Position numbers and translations under genes: made by a program. Shown piece after piece: positions 1-6,576 of a DNA stretch of 7,031 nucleotides. The stretch lies in the NCBI GenBank assembly GCA_023433185.1, contig JAEZEN010000188.1:1-7031 (forward strand), read 5' to 3'. Numbering within the stretch: the first letter of the stretch is position 1; each line of letters starts with the position of its first letter. The notes beneath the pieces are model-generated. The model was not told where the DNA came from. It saw only the letters and a list, made by a program, of their open reading frames with translations, and made no database searches. This DNA comes from Pseudomonadota bacterium. GTDB taxonomy: Bacteria; Pseudomonadota; Alphaproteobacteria; Rhizobiales; Kaistiaceae.

Positions 1-789
1 GGCGATCTGCTCGCCCAGCTCGACGATGCCGACGAGCGCGCGGCCGTGGCCGGCGCCGAGGCCCGGCTGGCGCAGGCCGAGGCGCAGCTCGCGAACCTCC
101 GCTCCGGCAAGCGTCCCGTCGAGATCAGCGTCATCGAGGCCCGGCTCAGCGAGGCGCGGGCCAACTTCGCCCTCGCCGAAGAGGAGTACCAGCGCCAGCT
201 CATCCTGCGCGAGAAGGGCGTGGTCTCCCAGGCGGCGGTGGACAATGCCAAGGCCCGGCGCGACACCGCCGACGCAAGCGTCCGGGCGATCGAGCACGAA
301 CTCGATGTTGCCCGGCTGCCGGCCCGACCGGAGGAGATCACCGCTGCCGAGCGGCACGTGGCGGCGGAGCAGGCGGCGCTGGCGCAGGCCCGCAACGCGC
401 TCGAGCGGCGCGTGCTGGCGGCACCGGAGGCGGGGCTGGTCGAGGATGCCTTCTTCGAGCCCGGCGAGCACGTTCAGGCGGGCGCTGCGATCGTCTCGCT
501 CCTTCCCGACGCCAACCGCAAGATCCGGTTCTTCGTCCCCGAGCCGCGGCTCGCCACGCTGTCGATCGGCAGCCGGGTCGCCATCGCCTGCGACAACTGT
601 CCGGCGGGCCTCGCCGGCGAGGTATCCTTCGTCTCGAGCGCTGCCGAGTTCACCCCGCCGGTGATCTATTCCAGGGACGTCCGCGACAAGCTCGTCTTCC
701 GGGTCGAGGCGAAGCCGCTCGGCGATGCGATCCGGCTCAAGGTCGGCCAGCCGGTCGACGTGACGCTGCCGGGCGACCCGGCGTCGTGA
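1..789 (+). CDS. HlyD-family membrane fusion protein of an ABC exporter (5' partial)
   Basis: This is the periplasmic adaptor of an ABC-2 export system. It would be anchored in the inner membrane and link the transporter to the outer envelope. The window begins inside the gene, so the N-terminal anchor and the start are missing; 262 residues are visible. Residues 1-10 (GDLLAQLDDA) look like the end of the first lipoyl half-motif. Residues about 14-135 are Ala/Glu/Arg-rich with heptad character, as expected for the alpha-helical coiled-coil hairpin. The second lipoyl half follows at about 137-168 (LAAPEAGLVEDAFFEPGEHV), then a beta-barrel domain. A CDNC cysteine pair lies at residues 197-200, and TPPVIYSRDVRDKLVFRVEA at about 218-237 is typical of the YhiI-like branch of HlyD proteins. 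The stop overlaps the GTG start of the ATPase gene (GTGA), indicating translational coupling. The transported substrate cannot be read from the sequence. Confidence 0.93.
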   Translation, partial: GDLLAQLDDADERAAVAGAEARLAQAEAQLANLRSGKRPVEISVIEARLSEARANFALAEEEYQRQLILREKGVVSQAAVDNAKARRDTADASVRAIEHELDVARLPARPEEITAAERHVAAEQAALAQARNALERRVLAAPEAGLVEDAFFEPGEHVQAGAAIVSLLPDANRKIRFFVPEPRLATLSIGSRVAIACDNCPAGLAGEVSFVSSAAEFTPPVIYSRDVRDKLVFRVEAKPLGDAIRLKVGQPVDVTLPGDPAS

Positions 790-1019
790 GCGCGCCGCCG
801 GTCATCGAAGTCTCGGGGCTCACCAAGAGCTTCAGCGGCAAGGTGGTGGTCGACGATGTCGACCTCTCGGTGAAGCGCGGCGAGATCGTCGGCTTCCTCG
901 GCCCGAACGGCTCGGGCAAGACCACCACCATACGCCTGATCTGCGGGCTGCTCCGGCCCGACTCCGGCTCGGGCGAGGTGCTCGGCCACGACATCCGCAC
1001 CCAGTCCGACCTGATCTAG
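786..1019 (+). CDS. 5' fragment of the interrupted ABC ATPase
   Basis: This is the piece that would be translated if the TAG terminates: 77 residues containing the first beta strands and Walker A (GPNGSGKT, 39-46), ending at HDIRTQSDLI. It lacks the Q-loop, signature, Walker B and H-loop, so it cannot form a complete ATPase alone. It is listed separately because an automatic annotation may call it as its own gene. Confidence 0.4.
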   Translation: MSAPPVIEVSGLTKSFSGKVVVDDVDLSVKRGEIVGFLGPNGSGKTTTIRLICGLLRPDSGSGEVLGHDIRTQSDLI

Positions 1020-1034
1020 CGCGAGGTCGGCTAC

Positions 1035-1733
1035 ATGACGCAGCGCTTCTCGTTCTACGAGGATCTGACGATCCGGGAGAATCTCGACTTCGTGGCGCGG
1101 CTCTACGGGCTGCGGCCGCGCGCCGCCCATGTCGCGCGCACGCTCGAGCGGCTCGGCCTCGCCAACCGCCGCGACCAGCTCGCCGGCTCCCTGTCGGGCG
1201 GCTGGAAGCAGCGCCTGGCGCTCGCAGCCTGCGTCATGCACGCGCCGCAGCTTCTCCTCCTCGACGAGCCGACTGCCGGCGTCGACCCCAAGGCGCGGCG
1301 CGAGTTCTGGGACGAGATCCACGAGCTCGCGGCTGAGGGTCTGACGGTGCTGGTCTCGACGCATTACATGGACGAGGCCGAGCGCTGCCACCGCATCGTC
1401 TATATCGCCTATGGCCGGGTGATCGCCCGCGGCACCGTGCCCGAGGTCATCGCCGATTCCGGCCTCCACACCGTCGTGGTACGCGGCGGCGATACCGCTG
1501 CCATCGCCCGCCGGCTGCGCGGCCGCGACGGAGTCGACCAGGTGGCGCCCTTCGGCAACGATCTCCACGTCGTCGGCACCGACCCGGAGCTGCTGGCGCG
1601 CAGCGTCGCCGATGCGATCGACGGCACCGGCGCCACCCATGCGCCCGACGCGACCAGCCTCGAGGACGTCTTCATCCGGCTGATGGCGCAGTCGGCCGAC
1701 AACTTCGGTAACGGCGCGGGAGCACCGGGGTGA
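1035..1733 (+). CDS. 3' fragment of the interrupted ABC ATPase, possible restart product
   Basis: An ATG lies 15 bases after the TAG, in the same frame, preceded by a GAGG (1023-1026) at 8-base spacing, so ribosomes ending at the TAG could restart here. The 232-residue product begins MTQRFSFYED and keeps the Q-loop, the LSGGWKQ signature (53-59), Walker B LLLLDEPT (73-80), the H-loop (H110) and the DUF4162-like tail. It lacks Walker A and should not bind ATP on its own. The ATG and the GAGG are also ordinary parts of the ancestral coding sequence, so restart is only a possibility. Confidence 0.4.
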   Translation: MTQRFSFYEDLTIRENLDFVARLYGLRPRAAHVARTLERLGLANRRDQLAGSLSGGWKQRLALAACVMHAPQLLLLDEPTAGVDPKARREFWDEIHELAAEGLTVLVSTHYMDEAERCHRIVYIAYGRVIARGTVPEVIADSGLHTVVVRGGDTAAIARRLRGRDGVDQVAPFGNDLHVVGTDPELLARSVADAIDGTGATHAPDATSLEDVFIRLMAQSADNFGNGAGAPG

Positions 1734-1788
1734 TGGGCGGCAGCCCCCCTCGCGCGTCCTGCGGGGCTCCGCCCGGCGAGGATCACGC

Positions 1789-2970
1789 ATGACCGCTGCC
1801 GAGAACGCGCCTGCGCGCCCGGCCTCCCGCATCATGGGTCGCGTCTTCTCCTCCTCCCGCGTCATGGCGGTGATGGCGAAGGAGTTCATTCAGATGCGCC
1901 GCGACCGGCTCACCTTCGCGATGATCATCGGCGTGCCGATCATCCAGCTCGCGCTGTTCGGCTATGCGATCAATACCGACCCGAAGGAGCTGCCGACCGC
2001 GGCGATCGTCGCCGACCACGGGCCGATCGGACGGGCGATCCTCGCCGGGCTGGAAACCTCCGGCTATTTCGCGATCCGCGAGGGGACCGAGAGCGAAGCC
2101 ACGGCGCGCGCCGCGCTCGCCCGCGGCGACGTCTCCTACATCGTCACCATCCCGGTCGGCTTCGGCCGGGCGGTCGTTCGGGGCGAGCGGCCGCAGCTCC
2201 TGGTCGAGGCCGACGCCACCGACCCGACCGCGACGGCCAATGCGCTCGGCGCGCTCGGCGAGATCGTCCGGACCGCCGTCACCCGCGAGGCGGCGGGTCC
2301 GCTCGCCGGCCTCGCCCCGGGCACGCTGCCGGTCGATGTGGTCATCCACCGGCGCTACAACCCCGAGGGCATCAGCTCCTACAACATCGTGCCCGGCCTG
2401 CTCGGCGTCATCCTGACGATGACGACGATCCTGATGACCTCGCTGGCGCTGACCCGCGAGGTCGAGCGCGGCACGATCGAGAACCTTCTCGCCATGCCGG
2501 CGCGGCCCTACGAGATCATGGCCGGCAAGATCATCCCGTATATCGGCTTCGGTTTCGTCCAGGTTGCGGTGATCCTGGTCGCGAGCCAGCTCCTCTTCGA
2601 CGTGCCGATGCACGGCTCGCTCATGATGCTGCTGGCCATCACGCTGCTCTTCATCGCTACCAACGTCACCCTCGGCTACACGATCTCGACGGTCGCCCGC
2701 AGCCAGATGCAGGCGATGCAGATGACGTTCTTCATCTTCCTGCCCTCGATCCTGCTGTCCGGTTTCATGTTTCCGTTCCGCGGCATGCCGGACTGGGCGC
2801 AGGTGGTCGGCGAGGCCATCCCGCTCACCCATTTTCTCCGCGTGGTGCGCGGCATCATGCTGAAGGGCGCGAGCTTCCCCGAGGTTTGGCCCAGCGTCTG
2901 GCCGCTGGCGGTGGCGTGGGCCGTTCTGGCGGCGATGGCGCTCTTGCGCTACCGGCGCACGCTCGACTGA
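1789..2970 (+). CDS. ABC-2 type exporter permease
   Basis: This is the membrane-spanning subunit of the exporter, located in the inner membrane and partnered with the ATPase and HlyD protein encoded just upstream. The 393-residue protein has the YhhJ/YbhS-like layout. A cytoplasmic N-terminus with KEFIQMRRDRLTFAM leads into a first membrane segment (about 43-62). A large extracytoplasmic domain follows (about 63-197), then five further hydrophobic segments at roughly 199-221, 250-270, 278-299, 312-331 and 368-387. The cytoplasmic EVERGTIENLLAMP (225-238) between segments 2 and 3 is the coupling-loop motif typical of ABC-2 permeases. The start at 1789 is supported by GGCGAGGA at 1775-1782, six bases before ATG. 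The 55-base gap after the ATPase shows no convincing terminator, so co-transcription is likely. The frame is intact although the ATPase is interrupted. Substrate is not identifiable. Confidence 0.93.
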   Translation: MTAAENAPARPASRIMGRVFSSSRVMAVMAKEFIQMRRDRLTFAMIIGVPIIQLALFGYAINTDPKELPTAAIVADHGPIGRAILAGLETSGYFAIREGTESEATARAALARGDVSYIVTIPVGFGRAVVRGERPQLLVEADATDPTATANALGALGEIVRTAVTREAAGPLAGLAPGTLPVDVVIHRRYNPEGISSYNIVPGLLGVILTMTTILMTSLALTREVERGTIENLLAMPARPYEIMAGKIIPYIGFGFVQVAVILVASQLLFDVPMHGSLMMLLAITLLFIATNVTLGYTISTVARSQMQAMQMTFFIFLPSILLSGFMFPFRGMPDWAQVVGEAIPLTHFLRVVRGIMLKGASFPEVWPSVWPLAVAWAVLAAMALLRYRRTLD

Positions 2971-3015
2971 GCGCGGCAGCGACGCGAAGGCGTGGCGCGA
3001 CCCTCGATACAGGCC

Positions 3016-3873
3016 TCACGGAGATGGCGCGTGTCCCGACGAAACGTCGTTCCGGTGCCCGGTCATGCCTGCCATGACGCTGCTGAGGATGCGGGTCCTG
3101 AGGCCGCGCGGCAGACCCGCCAGCGACAGGCCAAGCAGCTTCGACCGCCACCCCGGGCGGACGGTGCGCCGGCGGCCAAGGGCTTGCATGGCCCCGGCCG
3201 CTACGGTGGCGGGCAGATCGGCCCGATCAAAGGTCATGCCGGAGCGCGCCTCGAAGCCGCTGCTCACCGGACCCGGAGCCACGGCGAGCACCGCCACACC
3301 ATCCGGCGCGAGTTCCCGCCCGAGGCCCTCGGCGAAGGTCTGCACGAAGGCCTTGGTCGCGGCGTAATTGGCCGACCGCGCGACGCCCTGGAAGGCGACG
3401 ATGGAACTCAGGAGCACGATGCCGCCGCGGCGCCGTGACACCATCCCGGCGGCCAAGCCGTGGCAGAGCGCGACCACCGCCCGGCAGTTCACGTCGATCA
3501 TGCCGAGCTCTTCGCTGAGGTTGGACTGCGGGAACGGTCCCGACGTGCCGTATCCGGCGGCGGCGACCAGGAGCCCGACTTCGCGCCCGTCTGCGGCGCC
3601 GAGCGCCGCGACCACGCCGGCCTCGGTGGCGAGATCGGCAGCGACGACTGCGCATGCGATGCCGTGACGCCGCTCGAGGTCGCCGGCGAGGGCCTCCAGC
3701 TGGGGCCTGCGGCGGGCGACGAGAATGAGGTCGAGACCCTGGCCGGCGAGCAGATCGGCGAACGCCCGGCCAATTCCGTCCGAGGCGCCCGTGACGAGGG
3801 CCCAGGGGCCGTATGTCGCGCGCAACGCAGTGGGATTTCGCTGCGTCGACGAGGTCGGTGACGTCACCGGCAT
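3016..3873 (-). CDS. Short-chain dehydrogenase/reductase (SDR family)
   Basis: This is a cytoplasmic NAD(P)-dependent oxidoreductase of the classical SDR fold, 285 residues from the chosen start. The dinucleotide-binding glycine motif TGASDGIG is at 28-35, with VARRR (52-56) after the second strand, where basic residues usually favour NADPH. ADL (79-81) contacts adenine, and AAAG (104-107) replaces the common NNAG. The active site is N129 (VNCRAV), S156/S157 (LLSSIV), Y170 and K174 (YAATK), followed by APGPV (199-203). The frame is open further upstream to 4050, but that extension is Pro/Arg/Gly-rich and unlike SDRs. The ATG at 3873 has a GGAG seven bases upstream and places the fold at the usual distance from the N-terminus. 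The C-terminal region GWRSKLLGLSLAGLPRGLR resembles SDRs annotated as acting on lipid-like or unknown substrates. It converges on the ABC operon and diverges from the oxidase gene. The substrate is unknown. Confidence 0.92.
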   Translation of the reverse strand: MPVTSPTSSTQRNPTALRATYGPWALVTGASDGIGRAFADLLAGQGLDLILVARRRPQLEALAGDLERRHGIACAVVAADLATEAGVVAALGAADGREVGLLVAAAGYGTSGPFPQSNLSEELGMIDVNCRAVVALCHGLAAGMVSRRRGGIVLLSSIVAFQGVARSANYAATKAFVQTFAEGLGRELAPDGVAVLAVAPGPVSSGFEARSGMTFDRADLPATVAAGAMQALGRRRTVRPGWRSKLLGLSLAGLPRGLRTRILSSVMAGMTGHRNDVSSGHAPSP

Positions 3874-4070
3874 CGGCTGGCTCCAGGCTGGAGACACGGT
3901 GAAGATAGGCCGAATTGCAGACCCTGTGAACCGGATCGCGGCGCCGGCGGCCGACCGGGGCCACCTGGTGCGTGTTCCCGTCCCCTCCCGCCCTTGCCAA
4001 GGCGCGGCCCCGCCGCCAGAGTTCGTGGCCGGACCGACAGGTCGCGCCAAGACCGGAAGAGCCTGAGACG
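3874..4070. other. Divergent intergenic region between SDR and multicopper oxidase genes
   Basis: These 197 bases must hold the promoters for both the leftward dehydrogenase and the rightward oxidase. I see no clear sigma-70 pair. Short perfect dyads are present: CTCCAGGCTGGAG at 3881-3893 and CCTTGCCAAGG at 3992-4002. The oxidase start is preceded by GGAAGAG (4055-4061). Both neighbouring reading frames happen to stay open across this region, which is common in GC-rich DNA and is not evidence of coding. Confidence 0.5.
3881..3893. repeat. Perfect 6-1-6 palindrome overlapping the SDR ribosome binding site
   Basis: CTCCAGGCTGGAG has six-base arms around one central base. Read on the minus strand, its proximal arm supplies the GGAG of the dehydrogenase Shine-Dalgarno site. 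The one-base centre is too tight for a good RNA hairpin, so if it is functional it is more likely a DNA operator. A palindrome this short can occur by chance in GC-rich DNA. Confidence 0.3.
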
Positions 4071-5531
4071 ATGCCGATGCACTCCGCCACGCGCCGCGGC
4101 TTCATGGTCGGTGCCGGTTGCCTGGCGCTCGGCACCGGCCTGGCGCGCTCGGGACGGTCCGCGAGCGCCGCTGTTCTGCCGCCGCCGCCCGAGCCGGTGG
4201 CCGGTGGGGTGGTGAGACTCGACCTCGTCGCCGCGGAGCGGCCGCAGTCGCTGCCCTGCTTCGGCGGGCTGACCCTGCCGATGTGGACCTTTGCCGACGA
4301 CACCTGGCTACCGGTGGTGCGCATGACCCTCGGCGAGCGCCTCGAGACGCGTTTCGAGAACCGCCTGACGCGCGCGGGCGAGCACAGCTCGATCCACTGG
4401 CACGGCATCCGCCTGCCCAACGACCAGGACGGTGTGCCCTATCTCGTGCAGCCGCCGGTCGATCCGGGCGAGAGCTACACCTACGACTTCACCCCGCCCG
4501 ACACCGGGACGTTCTTCTTCCACACCCACTGCAACACCGTCGAGCAGATGGGGCGCGGCCTGATGGGCGTCCTGATCGTCGAGGGCGACGCGGTCGAGCC
4601 CTATGCGGCGGACGTGGTGCTGTTGCTCCGCGACTGGCGGGTGAATGTCGAGCAGGGCACGTTCTCGAACTTCTTCACCGCACGCGGTGCAAGCCGCGCC
4701 GGCAGCTATGGCAACCTCCGCAGCGTCAACGGGGCGACGGAGCCGCGGATCGGCCTTCCCGCCGGCCGGGACTGCCGGCTCCGCCTGATCAATGGCGATC
4801 CGACGCGCCTCATGGACGTGGCGATCGAGGGCGCCGACGCGGCGATCATCGCGATCGACGGCATCGCCGTCCCGCCCCTGCCGATCGAGGGGTGGTCGCT
4901 CGGTTCGGCGATGCGGATCGACATCGCGGTGCGCGCCCCGCGGCGGGGAGAGGTGGCGCGGCTGGTCGACCGCGGCGGCGCGGAGCCGCTGCTACTTGCG
5001 ACGATCGCAGGGCAGGGTGCGTCACCGCCGGCGTCACCCTTCGATCCCAGGCCGCTTCGTGCCGGGCGCATTCCCGTACCGGACCTCGCCTCTGCCGAGA
5101 CCCTGGCCTTCGACTTCGCCGCGGGTGCCCCCGCGGTGCCCCCCGGTGACGCGGGGAGCGGGGGCGTCATCGGCGCGATCTGTGGGTCGATCGACGACTT
5201 CTGGACGATCGACGGCATCGCCTGGCCGGGCCGCGACCACGCCCGCATTCCGGCGCCGCTCGCCGTGCTGGAGCGCGGCCGCAGCTACCGCGTGCGGATC
5301 AGGAACCTGAGCCGGATCGCCCATCCGGTCCACATCCACGGCCACCATTTCACGGTGCTGCGCTCCGACCGGCGGCTCCTGCCGCGACATCACGCCGACA
5401 CCGTCCTGCTCCTGCCCGAGGAGACGGTAGAGGCGGCCTTCGTCGCCGACAACCCGGGCGACTGGATGTTCCATTGCCACGTCATCGAGCACCAGGAGAC
5501 GGGCATGATGGGCTACGTCCGCGTGCTCTGA
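4071..5531 (+). CDS. Tat-exported multicopper oxidase
   Basis: This is a periplasmic laccase-like enzyme that would oxidise a substrate one electron at a time and reduce O2 to water at a copper cluster; 486 residues. The N-terminus has a twin-arginine signal, RRGFMVG at 8-14, a hydrophobic stretch and a probable cleavage after ASA (31-33). All four copper-binding motifs are present: HWHG (H109, H111), HTH (H151, H153), HPVHIHGH (H418, H421, H423) and HCHVIEHQETGM (H468, C469, H470, H474, M479). C469, H418 and H474 would hold the type 1 copper with M479 as axial ligand. The usual three-cupredoxin length fits. A cysteine (C154) directly follows the HTH motif, in FFHTHCNTVEQMGRGLMG. The start at 4071 is chosen because GGAAGAG ends nine bases before it and the signal peptide begins there; the open frame continues upstream to 3972. 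Substrate could be phenolic, Cu(I) or Mn(II); there is no Met-rich copper-efflux insert as in CueO. Confidence 0.93.
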   Translation: MPMHSATRRGFMVGAGCLALGTGLARSGRSASAAVLPPPPEPVAGGVVRLDLVAAERPQSLPCFGGLTLPMWTFADDTWLPVVRMTLGERLETRFENRLTRAGEHSSIHWHGIRLPNDQDGVPYLVQPPVDPGESYTYDFTPPDTGTFFFHTHCNTVEQMGRGLMGVLIVEGDAVEPYAADVVLLLRDWRVNVEQGTFSNFFTARGASRAGSYGNLRSVNGATEPRIGLPAGRDCRLRLINGDPTRLMDVAIEGADAAIIAIDGIAVPPLPIEGWSLGSAMRIDIAVRAPRRGEVARLVDRGGAEPLLLATIAGQGASPPASPFDPRPLRAGRIPVPDLASAETLAFDFAAGAPAVPPGDAGSGGVIGAICGSIDDFWTIDGIAWPGRDHARIPAPLAVLERGRSYRVRIRNLSRIAHPVHIHGHHFTVLRSDRRLLPRHHADTVLLLPEETVEAAFVADNPGDWMFHCHVIEHQETGMMGYVRVL

Positions 5532-5589
5532 GGGATCGCGCATGCCGCTTCCGCGGCCCCGGGCGCCATGTTAGAATCGTTCTCGACGC

Positions 5590-5604
5590 TTGCCGGCATG
5601 GCAA
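5590..5604. repeat. Short inverted repeat before the cytochrome ribosome binding site
   Basis: TTGCC-GGCAT-GGCAA is a perfect five-base dyad with a five-base loop, ending immediately before the strong Shine-Dalgarno site of the cytochrome gene. In RNA it could form a weak hairpin that affects translation or mRNA stability. No T-run follows, so it is not an intrinsic terminator. Confidence 0.25.
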
Positions 5605-5617
5605 CGGGGAGGGGACC

Positions 5618-6508
5618 ATGAGGGCTTCGGTCGCACTGCTTTTCATGACGGGGCTGGCGGGCTCGGCTGCCGCCCAGGACCACGACGCGCTTGTCGCCCG
5701 CGGCGCGTACCTGATGAACGGGCCGGTCGCCTGCGGCAACTGCCACGACACGCGCGACGAAACCATGGCGCCGGTCCCCGGAAAAGCGCTGGCGGGGGGC
5801 TTCCGCATCTTCGATCCGATCGGCATCGACGCCTATGCGGCGAACATCACGCCCGATCCCGACACTGGCATCGGCACCTGGACCGACGAGGAGATCATCG
5901 TCGCGATCCGCGAGGGCAAGACCCCGGACGGGCGGATCATCTTCCCGCCAATGGCGGTGCCCAGCTACAACGCCATGTCGGACGACGACGTGGCAGCGAT
6001 CGTCGCCTATCTCCGGACCGTCCCGGCCGTCCACAACGAGGTGCCGGAATCGACCTACGGGATCCCGCAGCAGGCGATGCCGCCGGCCAAGGGCGATCCC
6101 GCACCGCCGGCCACCGACCAGGTCGCCTATGGCGGCTACATCGTGAACGCGCTGGCCCATTGCATGGAGTGCCACACGCCCTTCACGGCGGACGGCATGC
6201 CGGACATGACGCGGATCGGCGCGGGCGGGTTCGGCATCCATCTCGGCCCCGACGCCGTGGTCATGACGCCCAACATCACGCCCGACCCCGAGACCGGCAT
6301 CGGCAACTGGAGCGACGCGGAGATCAAGACCGCGATCACGGACGGCATCCGGCCGGGCGGCGGCAAGCTCGCTCCGCCGATGCCCTACGGCAACTTCGCC
6401 AACATGACGGACGAGGATCTCGACGCGGTGGTCGCCTATCTTCGCACCATCCCGCCGGTCGAGAACAAGGTCGAGCGCACCGCCTTTCAGCAGCAGGCCT
6501 TCCCGTAG
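5618..6508 (+). CDS. Secreted dihaem cytochrome c
   Basis: This is a periplasmic electron carrier with two covalent haems, 296 residues. A Sec signal peptide (MRASVALLFMTGLAGSAAAQ) ends at an AAA/Q-type cleavage site near residue 19-20. The haem-binding motifs are CGNCH (39-43) and CMECH (182-186), with likely axial methionines M112 (FPPMAVPSY) and M255 (APPMPYGNF). The protein is two homologous halves: NITPDP (76, 219), TGIG (83, 226), PPM and VAYLRT (129, 272) recur exactly 143 residues apart. This resembles dihaem cytochromes that serve as subunits or acceptors of periplasmic dehydrogenases. Here, however, the neighbour is a multicopper oxidase ending 86 bases upstream, with no obvious terminator between, so the two are probably co-transcribed. 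The start at 5618 has a very strong GGAGG (5608-5612) five bases upstream; the longer open frame from 5474 overlaps the oxidase gene and is rejected. Confidence 0.93.
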   Translation: MRASVALLFMTGLAGSAAAQDHDALVARGAYLMNGPVACGNCHDTRDETMAPVPGKALAGGFRIFDPIGIDAYAANITPDPDTGIGTWTDEEIIVAIREGKTPDGRIIFPPMAVPSYNAMSDDDVAAIVAYLRTVPAVHNEVPESTYGIPQQAMPPAKGDPAPPATDQVAYGGYIVNALAHCMECHTPFTADGMPDMTRIGAGGFGIHLGPDAVVMTPNITPDPETGIGNWSDAEIKTAITDGIRPGGGKLAPPMPYGNFANMTDEDLDAVVAYLRTIPPVENKVERTAFQQQAFP

Positions 6509-6550
6509 CGGGACACAGGCAAGGGTTGCGTCGCATCCGCTGTACCCATC

Positions 6551-6576
6551 GGAACCGGTGCGGACGCCGCCGCGTT
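6551..6576 (+). promoter_or_regulatory. Candidate EcfG-type (general stress response) promoter
   Basis: GGAAC at 6551-6555 and CGTT at 6573-6576 are separated by 17 bases. This matches the consensus known for the alphaproteobacterial general stress sigma factor EcfG (GGAAC, 16-17 bases, CGTT). Transcription would start near 6583 and leave about a 140-base leader before the secreted-protein gene. The site was found by eye and no start site is known. A second GGAAC, within the repeated nonamer GGAACCGGT, occurs at 6649-6653 but has no CGTT at the right distance. Confidence 0.5.

Larger units (their letters stand above)
786..1733 (+). pseudogene. ABC exporter ATPase interrupted by an in-frame TAG
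   Basis: This would be the nucleotide-binding subunit that powers the adjacent ABC-2 permease. Read through the TAG at codon 78, the frame spans 315 codons, the usual size for a single-domain DrrA/YbhF-like ATPase. Visible motifs are Walker A GPNGSGKT (39-46), Q-loop glutamine 86 in GYMTQRFSFYED, signature LSGGWKQ (136-142), Walker B LLLLDEPT (156-163), D-loop AGVD just after it, and H-loop histidine 193 in VSTHYMDEAE. A C-terminal DUF4162-like tail ends in TSLEDVFIRLM. The GTG start at 786 overlaps the upstream stop and puts the first strand (VIEVSGLTKSF) at the usual distance from the N-terminus. Only one base is wrong: the TAG sits where relatives normally carry a polar residue before REVGYM, so CAG to TAG is the simplest explanation. 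No frameshift or second stop is present. Reading it as a pseudogene is inference; a sequencing error or stop readthrough would leave a working gene. Confidence 0.85.

Noticed and set aside
666..1889. 407-residue minus-strand open frame across the ABC ATPase region
   Set aside because: It lies opposite clear HlyD and ABC ATPase coding sequence, has an Arg/Ala/Asp/Gly-rich composition without domains, and is expected in GC-rich DNA.
1783..2832. 349-residue minus-strand open frame opposite the permease
   Set aside because: It is His/Asp/Arg-rich low-complexity translation with no recognisable motif, opposite a well-supported membrane protein gene.
2971..3015. Bidirectional terminator between the convergent permease and SDR genes
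   Set aside because: Only a four-base stem (ACGC/GCGT) is visible and there is no T-run on either strand.
3954..3978. Minus-strand GGAAC (3974-3978) as an EcfG promoter for the SDR gene
   Set aside because: The -10 position reads CGGT rather than CGTT, so the match is too weak.
3992..4002. CCTTGCCAAGG as a CueR/HmrR copper-responsive operator
   Set aside because: Known MerR-type copper operators have longer spaced arms within a 19-base promoter spacer, and no matching -35/-10 pair is present here.
3874..4050. N-terminal extension of the SDR upstream of the ATG at 3873
   Set aside because: The extension is Pro/Gly/Arg-rich and unlike SDR N-termini, and the ATG at 3873 has a well-placed GGAG. 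No membrane or signal segment is gained by the longer start.
3972..4070. Earlier ATG start for the multicopper oxidase
   Set aside because: It would bury the Tat motif 40 residues in, and the ATG at 4071 has a better ribosome binding site.
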